A DNA stretch of 64,000 nt from Lineus longissimus (lineage: Eukaryota > Nemertea > Pilidiophora > Heteronemertea > Lineidae), in assembly GCF_910592395.1 (NCBI RefSeq), contig NC_088324.1, positions 13,046,953-13,110,952 of the forward strand, read 5' to 3'. Position 1 is the first letter of the stretch. Each line of letters starts with the position of its first letter. Made by a program: the position numbers and the translations under genes. This document shows, piece after piece, positions 51,764 to 63,700 of the stretch. The notes below the pieces were generated by a model. That model did not search any database, had not been told where the DNA came from, and saw only the letters and a list, made by a program, of their open reading frames with translations.

Positions 51764-54700
51764 CTGGAATGGAAGCAATACTTACAATTACAAGAGGAGA
51801 AAAAGGAAACAATGGGCAGAAAAATAGCTATAGTCGCAGAAATTACTGACAAACATGTAAGGCCATTTTTGAAAAAAAACAAATAATTTCCATTTCTGTT
51901 GATATTTACCTGTGTATTATTCATACATTTCAAGCAGACATCTTTCTGTTCAACGCTCAGGCAGGCGCTGTGGCCATTACAGTCACACTCTGTAGAACAA
52001 TCATGCCCGACAAAGCCAAAGTGACAAAGGCACTTGTTGGGTTCCACACAGGTTCCATGTTTGCCACACCCTTGGTCACAGACAGGCAGACACTTCTTGG
52101 ATCTATAAGAGAAGTTTGGATATATCAGGGACGAGTGTTAAAGCTTTCAATTATATTTTTCGCATCAAGCACAAATTTATATCTACTTGATGGCAGTGAC
52201 CGAGAAATGAGCAACTTTTGCAGGATCAAATATGCAGAGGTAGTCTACTTACAATTCATCTCTCTGGTAGCCCACTTTACAAGTACAATTGAAGCCAACA
52301 GGGATGTCCACACAGTCCTCATTATCATCGCATGTATGGTGATCGTTCTGACATTCATTCTCTGCGGGGCATTTAGCAAACGCCCATGTGATCTGCACAT
52401 TCCTTGCTTCAACCAAAAGATGGGAGAGTAACTCTGGAAAAGAAGATTTAATTTTTCTTCATGAATAATGAAAATTTTGTCAATATATCATTATTTGCCT
52501 GATTTTTCATTAAGCATTCACTTTGGTCAACCAAATATGCTGGCTTGAAGATATTCCACATAATGGAAATATAAGTCCTACTGAGCAAGTGATTTAAGAA
52601 TATTTCGTACCTGACAATGGTTCATTTCCAAGCTGAACGTCACCAGTTTTGCAGCTTCCGTAAATCGGGCGATAGAGGCCTCCCTCCATACAAAGACCAA
52701 CACCATTTCGGCTCCCGAAGGCACACCAACCACATCCAGCGGCATCAAGACACTGGGAACACTGCTTGTAGCCGCTACACCTGCTAGGGTAGCTCTTGGT
52801 ATGGAACACCATATGTCCACAGCGACCGTTTGTGCAATGCATTGGCAAGTAGGCAGGGGGCATGCACTGAAATTGAAAGGTTGAAACAGTATTATTTCAT
52901 CAGTCTAGTTGTTTCAAATGTAGCATCACATACAAGGTCTGGTGTAGGTGGTGCGAAATTTTTTCTGAAATCTATATAAACTTTTCTTACCTCTCCGAGT
53001 GTCTTACTCCAAACACACTTCTGGAATCCTCCCTCACTGCCGAGTGACGACAAGCACGTGGACCAGTTACTGTAAAGGTAGCACCTCCTAGGGCAGCGGT
53101 CTGGAGGCATCGATTCAATTGATCGAATCTTATGTTGGCTTATTTGACGCAGGTTCACCGTGACACAGTTCCAATCAAATGTTGGGACTGCATGAACAGA
53201 TCGGCTGACTTCGCCTAGAAATAAGAAGGAGGAATATGCAATGGCCAAGAGTTTGATTCACCACACTTTTCCACTTGTCTGAAAATGAACACAACACCTA
53301 AGTCCAAACTACATGTACCTGACCTTTTGAACTGACTTGACCACAAGAAGCTCAGGGCTCCACACTCAACACACAATCTGCTACCTGGCCAAGCACCTAC
53401 TTGAGCTATGTGACATCCACCCCACACCACCCAAGACCCCTGTGCCCAGTCTACACATACCTGATCGCTTGAACTGCCTTGACCACATGCAGCCGAGGGC
53501 TCCACACTTGTCACAATCTGCAGCCTGGCACTGCCTCGCCCAGCACATACTTGAGCTTGTCATGTCTGTCTGTTCCTGGCTACAAGGGTTCTTTTCGCTG
53601 CAGTTTAATTTACTGGGAATGCACTTTCCAGTTGGGCAAGAGCTGCACCACTTGCAAACCTAGATTTGGATTAAACAACAACAATTTTTTATTTCACTCT
53701 AATGGTGGCATTCAATGACAACACCTTGGGATGTCAGCAGCATAGCAGTTTCTAGAATGTATCAAGGCACAGTTGGTGTGACTCTTGGAAGGCCTTGAGC
53801 AAGACGCCTAACCCTTCCTTCCTTTGTTATTGGAAAGAGTTGTAAAGTCTCTTGTAAAACAAGTAGCTTGAGCTAGTGGATAGTTGACCTCTCACCCTGG
53901 CTGAAAGCAGTGTGTCTAGCCAATAAACCCAATTGGCAGCCAGCTATATTGGCACGCAAAAGTCCCTACAGAGTAATATTGGTTAGAGAATGATTTTGTC
54001 AGGGAAGAGTTAACACAGATGAATAGGTTCCATAGAATGATTATACTTACCCTTCTGGCATTTCTGAATACCGGCCAAGTGGCCAAACAATCAGTACAAT
54101 TCTTGTGTATGTTGCAGTCCCGTTTCTCCAGGCGCTGAACATTACACATATTGTCCTGTTTCACTGGGAAGAACTGGGCTTTGGGATCTTTTGCACAGGG
54201 GCTGAAATAACCGAGAGAAGAAATCAAGAAAGCTGCTAAACGTTTGATTGAAATGTACCTCTTGTTAAACCAACAAGATCAACGCAAGGAAGTCCCTTCT
54301 CTCTGGCTGCTTACTATACATGTAGGTATGCTCACCCAAGAAAAGTATTGTCACGACAAAATATCAGTCATTGAAAAAATTTATTTGAGTTTGCCTACCT
54401 CTCCTGAGATTGTTTCGAAGATGAGTAACAAAATGTCAAATTATTCCCAGCGCCATCTATCTTGATACAAGCTGTGCAGCCAAGCGTCACCGAGCACACG
54501 TCAATATCTGCGATCATCTGGCACAGATCAGGTGGCATCTGCAGCTCTATGAGCGACCCGTGCGATATACCGTTGTAACCCCCAAAGATATATATTTCAG
54601 TTGGTGTGGCTTTGATAGCTTGACCTATCAGAGCTGGAGGGCCGTCCCCATACACTCTGAATGCTGTGCCATTCCCGCCCTTTTTCAAGTTTGTCCATTT

Positions 54701-57700
54701 GTTACACTTGTAATGGTAAGCCATTACGTCAGATGAGAAACTCTCCGTCGCTGATCGGCCGCCGAGAACGACCATATAGTCGTCGGTTGTGACAGCAGCG
54801 TGGAAGAAACAGGGGCGAGGCTGGAAGGAATATGAGGAAAATATTTATCTATTTTGTAACCATGGACAACCAAGAACAAATCAAGTCTTCTTTTACCACA
54901 AAAAATTCAGATCATTGATCATGGAAACCCCAGATCAATTCTTCAGTTTTGATAAAAGGGAGCGATTGATATTAACTAGGGGATCAGAAACTTATGCTAG
55001 TGCACAATTTGTAATGTAGGATGATCCTTTCCATGCTGACAGCCAAGTCAAAATACAATGCCTCATAAGGCTCCAAATTTTGAAGGAGATAGGAGAATTT
55101 TCGATTGGAAACATTTTTTCTCACTTACCTCTGTGCCAGCTGAGGGCTGCAGCCTACTCCACGTCAAATCATTGAAGTCTAACGCATAGAGAAAGTTTGA
55201 CACAACGGTTTTCTCAGTGTGGTAGAAATAACCGCCGTACACATAGATTGTATTGCTATTCTTGTGGTAGACTGATGTATGGCCATAGACCCCTAGAACA
55301 GAAATTATAGTCACTCAACCCTGTGCATAGTGAGTCTGTCTGACAAATGATGCTTTTCAACCACACTGATGGAGCTTCTCTGTAAGCCTGCTGTTCAAGA
55401 CTTGAACCAAAAACATATTTAGATTTCTGCATAGAGCGGAGGCAGAGATTTTTCTATTTCTGCTGTCAAAGTAAACCTTATTCATGAGGTGAAACATGGG
55501 AATATCAAATCGCGGATCTTACCAGTTGGCACAGCTCCATTTGTTGTGAACACATTCCATTCTCCGGTCGACTTGCTCGTGTCATACTTATAGATCTTTT
55601 CAGAGAAGTAATTGGTTGTTGTGAATCCACCAATTATCATAAGGTTAGTGTCGTCAATCAGAGTCATGGTATGGCCGGCTAGCGGCTGGATCATCGCTGG
55701 AGTCTGAAATAGTATAAAGTGTCATCTCAACATTCAAAATATCTTAAAAGAAACCCCAATCTTGTGTATTTTATCCATAACAAAAGGCTTTAACACAATA
55801 CTTTTCAACATGCTAACTTTATCCAAGGAACTTATAGATTTTCTCACCACCACTGCTAAGTAATTTCCTTACCTTCATAGGGGTCCACTTCTTGTGTGCT
55901 TGGCTGTATTTCCACATGTAATTCAACTTGGAGTTCAGGAAGTCAGTCATGTTATTCATGTGGCCACCAAACATGTACATGTACTGTACAGTGCTGACAC
56001 AAGCGGCAGCGTGGAAATACCTGAAGAAGATGCCAAGAAGCAAATGTTATTGACATCGCTCCTTGTCAGGAGATCCAGCTACGAGTAGCACTAATTAACT
56101 TTTTTAGACTGATGTTAGAATTTTAAAAATTTCAAATCATTTTTCAAAACGGCGCAACTAAGGGAACAGAATAATCACACACAATGACAAGATTTTCAAA
56201 GGATTTTTTGGATCAGAATATTTGTCTACCATAGAGTGATCTTACCTTGGTTTAGGATTGTCTGTCGAAAGCAATGTGACTTCGGTCCAAAGTTTTGCCA
56301 CCTTGTTATACTCCCACATATCGCCGAGTATCCCATGCGTCACTGAGTACCCACCGTACAAATAGAAACTCTCCCCGTCACATGACACAAATGAATGTCC
56401 CATACGCGCTGGCGGAAGTGCCAAAGAACTCTTTGGGCGGAGTCGGTCTGGATCCATTAGGAGGTTGAAGGCGCCGACATTAGTTGTGGTCTCATTGCAG
56501 GCGGCGCCACCAAAACCGCTTTGACAGACACACAAACCTTTTAGCTGCAGGAGAAGAAATGATTGAGGCAAGGAATCAACTGTCATGTTATACACACTGT
56601 TCAGCCGTACCTTTGAAATTATCAAGTAGAGTCTCCACAAAGTGAATCTGCAATACATTCCATTGTTATAGACATACATATTTCTTTCAGTGCAAGTTGT
56701 AGATAGGGCAAAACATTCAAGCAACAGTTCAACCCTATACACTTTTGATAATGAATGGTAGAGGGTACACCATTACATAAGGCCACATTTCAAAATGGTG
56801 AAAGGACTTCCCTGGACAACTTACTAAGTCACAAGATCCTTGTCCTTTATCATTTGAACAATTGAGTGGACACAACTCCTGGTCACAGGCGACCCCCCTG
56901 AATCCAGTGCGGCAGACGCAATGTCCCCCCTGGCAGACACGATTATCAAAACAACTCGATGGGCAGCCGTGAACTGTGTATAAGGCATTAAAACCTCCAC
57001 TGGTACTGTCCGGCGGTTCTGAAGAAGAAATTAATACGTATGGGTAAAGGTAAAATAATGATGAAGAAATAAAATGTTACTTTGTGAAAATTGACTTTTA
57101 ATACCGGCTGTTTGGCCAGCTGAGCATCAGCCCTTGCATTGGCCAAGTAGACTTTAGAATAACCACAGCAGACACTCTTATCACAGTCTTACCTGTGAGG
57201 TCTGCCTCAAAGTATACAGTCAGGTAGCCAGTCTTTGCTTCCACAGATATCGGATGGGCAAGTCCACGACCACAGAAAGCTCCTAACAGGTTGGGTTTGT
57301 CTTCTGGGCGTCCTGAGGCCAATGCTGGTATGCCATCATACACGTAGACATAGTCCTGAAATAACAAGAAACACGAAATCTACTTCTAAGAAGTGCGCTT
57401 AAAAGGGTTGACATGTACATGTTAATAGCTGGCTTTACAAAGACTTGCCAAATCCGTTTGACTGACAGACCTGAAGACCTACACTTGACCACCCAACCCA
57501 CTGAAATGCAAAAAGATCTTCAAGAATAACATGAAAGATCCGCATTGAATTGAGAACACATTCTTTTTTTAACTCCTACGCTGAATATTTAGGAGCTTTT
57601 GACAACAAAACAAGGTTACACAACCCACCTTTGCACATTCCAAACTGATCGTCTTCTCCATGGTGAAGGTGATGATGGGTGTGTTGAGGTCACTCTCGGT

Positions 57701-60700
57701 TGAATTCAGATCGGGATATACCGTGATGATCCACAGGCAGAAGACGTGCGACTTATTCTCCATGCCTTTGCCAGCATACGTTCCAAGGGCACTGGAGGTG
57801 GCGTTAACAATAAGGTTACGGCCTTTACACTTCAGGTAACATTTGCCTCCATTTCTGCAAAATGAGAAAGAGTTAAGGGTTTACTTAAGTTAGACCTACA
57901 TGTATGCTCGTTTTTCTTCTGTGATGAATCTTGCAACTCTTTCAGGGCGTGCTTTAATGGTTGTGAGCCAGCTGCGATAAGGCAAGGAAGGAAGTGCCAC
58001 AAGATTTGTTGCTGGTAACTTCACACTCAGGTAAATGTATTTACCGCAGATTCAAACTTGGGGATGTGCACTGACATGGTGTCGGATATCCAGCCCTTCT
58101 AATCTCATAGACAATACGCACCTGGGGTCGCCATAGAAACCACTCTTGCATCTCTCACAGTTGATACCCTCAGTGTTATCCTGGCAGAAGCAGACGCCTG
58201 ATGTGATGTTACAAACCCCCAGGGAGTCGATACCGTGCTCGTTACAGTTGCACTTAGTACAGCCTGCAAGTGTGGAAGAAATCGAGTTAAAGAGGACGAT
58301 GGTTACAGGGCAAATCAGAAAGAAACTCAGCTGAAAGGTCAAATTTTGTAAAATTAACAATACAATACCAGCAGAGTAAGGGTTATTCTATTCAAAATAA
58401 CTGTTCTTGATAAGCAGGCCTTTCAATTACATGGAGAGCTCTACACCCTGTATTTTTTTAGCCTATTTTGGGAACATGGTTTTTTTTCTTTTTAGCTTAA
58501 TTTGGGGACATTTCGGCGTGCCAATTTTCCTGAACATCGACATCCTTATTGACTGACATTGTCACATGCACCTAAAAACTCATAATTTTAGGATGAAAAG
58601 TATCAAATTAGGCCATTTAGGATGAGATTTGGTCATTTAAGGTGTCAAAAAACGCTTCAGGGGGTCAAATTACCCCTTAAAAAAAAATTTTAAAAAATAA
58701 TTTTTTTTTTTTTTTTTCTATTTTGGGGACATTTTTTCAGGGCCTAATTTGGGGACATGCCAAATTTCCTTCACCGTATAGCGGTGTGAAAATGATGTAA
58801 TCGAAAGGCCTGATAAGAACAGATGTTTTTCTTCAAGCTATCAGAAATGTCCACCATTTATAATGGCGAGGCCCAATTCTTGCCATCTTTACTCACCAAG
58901 TGAATTTGTGGCATTTCCATAACTTCCGGGCTTGCAGTTCTCACATTGTGAACCAACCGTCCAGTGCTGACATCTGTCGCACTTGCCGTTGCCTGTCAAA
59001 CAGGTGCTGTGATTGTTACAGCCACAGTTAGACTTGCATTCGTTGCCCGTCCAGCCGATGTTGCACCGACAGATGTAGTCAGGTGGTCCAGAGCAATGGC
59101 CGTGTCTACAGTTGTAGTAACACCTGGAATTCAAATTACAAGATATGAAGGGAGAAATGAACTGTAAATTCAACAGGTTTTGTTAGTCACAAATCATATC
59201 CATTTTGTTTTCCCATCTCACAACATAAGCTATACCCATTCATGCATAAACTCTATACAATCCTTCAACGGACTTTGAAATTATCTTGTGTTGAAGTTAT
59301 TAGTCTTCGATTCTTCATAGCAACAGAGTTTAAAAACTTACGTTTTGTTGCAGACGTCCCTGCCATTTCCCATGAATCCACGGTTACATTGGCACATGTA
59401 GGAATCAAACGTGTTAAGACACGTAGCATTCTGATGGCAATTATCTAACCCAAGAAGACACTCTTCAACATCTGGGCAGATTCCATATGACCAATCAGCT
59501 GGTGCAGAAACGTTATTGACGTTGGAAATCAGCACGGAGCAATTGCTACTGTCAAATGGACCTGAAACAAAAGACATCGATAGATGACCATTACTGAAGA
59601 GATGAGTGTCATCAGAAACACTCAACACAGAAGAAGTAAACAGACTGAGACATTACTCTAGACACCTGTCTAAGATCAAGCTCAACAACTAGGATCAACT
59701 CACCAACAAAATCTCCATCCATACACCGTCCTATAGTTGGGTTGTATGTATTACCACACCAGCCACACTGGAAGTCATCGATACACGATTTACACGTCTT
59801 ATGCTGGGAACACTCCGTGCACTTCTTAGCGCTCATACTGTCGACCCACTCTGCACACTGGCCGTACACGTGGCGTGTGATGTACTGCGAGAATGCAAAG
59901 CAGGTTTTCGTTTTCTCACACCAGGCACATTCTGGGGTACTCATGCAGCTTGAGCAATTGGATCGTCTGAAATAAAGCGGGAAAATGGATATTGGTTGTG
60001 TCCAAGTAATACTGCTTGCTATGACTATGTACTTGACCATGTATCTCTGTACATGCCCATGCAAAATACCCCGCTCAGAGGTAAAAGTGTCTCCTGATCC
60101 TCAGTAAGTCCGCTATCTCACTCATAATTGCATAATATTCAGAGTGCGAACTGATCTATTGCATGAATTGAAAACTTACAGCACACAAGAAAGCGGGCAC
60201 ATGTCAGGGGTCAGGACTGCATCTCCAGGGAATCGCCCACGTCTCATACACCTGGCATCTTCAACCAACCATTCACAGAGAAGATTCTGGAAAATAAATA
60301 GATATGTTGAGATATATGTCAATTCCAGACACCAAACTAATGCTTGCATTCCATGCTGATTCATTTTCCACCAATAAAACGTTGGATGAGTTGATCAGTT
60401 TCAAGCAAGGAGCCTCATGGCCTAGTGGTTTACACTGCTGGCCACCACGCAATAGGGCCCGGGTTCGATCCCGGGGAGAACCCATGATGTCTGGATGAAC
60501 CGGCGTGGCTTTCAAGGAACTAAAATTCCTGGCTCTTCACAGTCCTTCGAATTAGACTCAAAACCGAGGTTCCTTGTACCTGGTGTCTATGCCAGGGCAA
60601 GCTAAGACCCCACCAAGTGAGAAACATGAGTAGCTTGCGTGGACTCTATCTCTCTCGCCAAAGTCAGACCACTAGGCCAATAAACCCAATTGGCACCTAA

Positions 60701-63700
60701 CCGTAGTGGCACGCAGGGTACGCTCATCCCGCCTTGGAGGAGGATTACTCCTAGGAGAATGACCCCTCCAAGTGCAGAGCGAACGCTGAAGAAGAAGAAG
60801 AAGATCAGTTTCAAGAATACACATGAAAACAAGTGATAATACAAATGAGCCTTGAACACACATGATCTTACCTTCGTACACACATCACAACTAACCAAGT
60901 CATTACAGACAGGGCAGTCGTCAGAAAAAGTGATCAAATAGGTGTCAGGGTTGCTTGATCCACAGCTCGAGGCAGGGAGATCCGTGCTCATCTTGTTGAG
61001 GCAGGCCGCACTAGAGGGGCACCACCCGCAGGACGTGTCAGTCATACAAGCCATACAGTTGGTGTAGTTTTTGCAAGAGCCCGAGTTGTAAGGTTCTAGA
61101 AATTCTGCCGAGATTGGCTGGAAAAGATGAAGAGAGGAGTCAAGAGTTACCATGGGCTGTTGGTCTCACAAACACGAAATGGAGAGGATATTCACCCTAT
61201 TCAGTGACCAGGATCAACTCTGACAGACAACCGCATACCAGTGTTCTCCACACCATTAAAAATTAAGGCGGCCCGCCCCTACGCCAGTGGCCAGCCGGCC
61301 ACGTGCGAGCACGAGCAGAGGGGATATTACGTCTTAAGAAAACACTCCCGATGGTTCAATTGATCAAAAGCCCCGACAGTAAACAATTTGCAATCCGTTG
61401 GTGGTGGCTCCAATTACCACTTAATGAGATAGCACTGAGCGTGGGTGGGAGATTATATACTTGAAAAGAAAAGTACCGGTATGCGCTAGCTACAGCAGAT
61501 AGCACTGGAATTTTCTGCGTTGGGGTACTGGACTGGACAGCACAGAGGCGCAGTGCTAAAACAATGGCGGGCCTTGAACGATTCGGTTTTGTAGCGGCTG
61601 GCTCGAAGCGCCCAGCTCCTGAAGAACCCTGTATTAGTAGCAGTAGCGAAAGTGGTTCATCTTCAGAAGACGAATCTTCTGACAGTGATGTCAGTGATGT
61701 CGATCGACCTTCGACTAGCGCAACGCCGCAGAGGCCTACAGCGAAGAAAGGTACCGGTAATTCAAAGCACGGTGATTCGTTCAAGAAGGATTGGCTAAGG
61801 ACATACGCGTGGCTTATGTATGATGTGGAAAAAGGGTGAGTAAAACAATGACCCCCAGGCCAAGTTTGAGTAACCAATGTTAGTGGTTTATAGGAAATAT
61901 ATAAAACTTTGTGCGCAGGCGAATGCGCAAGTCAATAACCAAGGCTATAGCCTCTAGGCCTGGGCCTTCTTAATGGCCGGTACGTCAGACGAAAGGTCCC
62001 GTCGGTGACCGTGAATGATAATATAATTATTTGTTATTTTGTAGGCTAAGGCACTTGACAGGCCATTGTGAAAATAGAAAAGGGCCTTTCATACGGCCGC
62101 AGGCAAACAACATGTTTCCTATAACGCGTCATCATCGCCCACGGCGTGGCGATTACTCCGCAAAAAACAATCCATCTGACATCGAGTGCCGCCGCACTCC
62201 GTCAATCGGCGACCACGTGGCGATTTCCCATCAAAACCAATCCACCTGACAGTTGCAGTCTGAGTCACGTTAGTACCGGCAGCGAGTCTTCTGATCTCAG
62301 CTGCACTCTGCCGATCAACGCTCCCAATCAAAGTAGGCCTAACACCGAAATCAATCATGGCTGAGTGACAGGAGAGGAGAAGGCTATTAACTCTGTGGTG
62401 ACTCATCATTCGCCCTACGGCCGCTCTAGTCTAACATGATTTCGAGGTATATATTTTAGTACATCCGCCCCTATTAAACCAGATACGGTGGAGAACACTG
62501 CATACATCCCACAAACAGAACCATCCATTTGAGAATGCAGATGACTGCACTTTGCCTCTTGAACATGAGACTCCAGGAGACGTTTCAAGACCAAACACTA
62601 ACTGATAACACTTTTTACCTGATCAGCATGTGACTTATCTGCAAGAGCCCCCGTCCATTTCAGCGACATCGTCGACCTGATCTGTTGATTCTCATAGCGT
62701 GGCACCTCATGCCAAGACTCCAGCTCCGTGTAATACTTATGACCACGTGTCTTGTTTGGAAATATTGGACCTCCCTTTGGACGCCTGGCATTTGTTGTAC
62801 CGTAAGAATCTGAAGCAACGATTGCTACTTCTTCCTGCAAGTTAACAGAAGAAATGGATAGAGCTCAAGCAGAGACAGTTCATGATAACATCTAAATTTG
62901 GTCATTCACCATAGATTTCCAGAAAAGATACCAAGTGAACTTTGTGTGATGAGACCAAGTCCAAAGCAATTTGGACAATAAAGCTGACACTCCCCCTCAT
63001 ACTGTCAGCTTTTGATTAGAATTTTAAAAAGTTGTCTTACCTTTTCCTTTGGGGATCCGTTCTTGCTCATGTAGAGCTTCCCCTCCGATGCAATTACAAC
63101 CAATGAGACAATCAGGTCTCCTCCCGTCGATGAGGGTGCGTCAAGAGGGTGGATGAATCCCTTGAACATGGCCAAGTTCTTCCCGCCAATCGTCAGTTCT
63201 TTCTTGATGACGTGCGGGAACTGATATTCGTTATTGCTAGTGCGAACAAGTTCAACCTAGAGTAAAAGGAACAGTGGTGAATAATAGCTTTCTCTTTATG
63301 CCAGGGGAAGGTTGTTGATGAGTCTGTGTCTTGTAACTATTCATGAAAAACAGAGAGGAATACTGTCACCACCCAAACTCATGGACTCAATTGCAGAACG
63401 CTTTAGGACAGCCAACTTCATCACTCACCACATCAGGATAGGAGTAATTCTGTGGGTTCTTGTACTTGATCCAATGCAAACCAGCAGGGAAATCGTCAGT
63501 CCGACATGATGAGAGCTTGGTGATACGAGTGCTGTTCTTACCCCACCAGCCTGGTATACCTGAGATGGTCCCGTGGGCAGGGCTGCAGGTGCCACTAGGA
63601 ACTAGAGAGAAGCACAAAAAACATTCATAAATCTTCAGAGATGAGATCATTTACCACCTGTTTTAATCCTAGGTGTAGTTTGCAATCATTGCCTTATTCA

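Noticed and set aside
60414-60485. A tRNA gene (A and B boxes present)
   Set aside because: The boxes belong to the head of a SINE with a body, a gaa tail and a 13-bp target duplication; no proper cloverleaf with paired acceptor stem was seen.
60602-61153. 183-codon minus-strand frame
   Set aside because: It fuses the MEGF8 exon 61,117-60,872 with intron and antisense SINE sequence; only the exon part is real.
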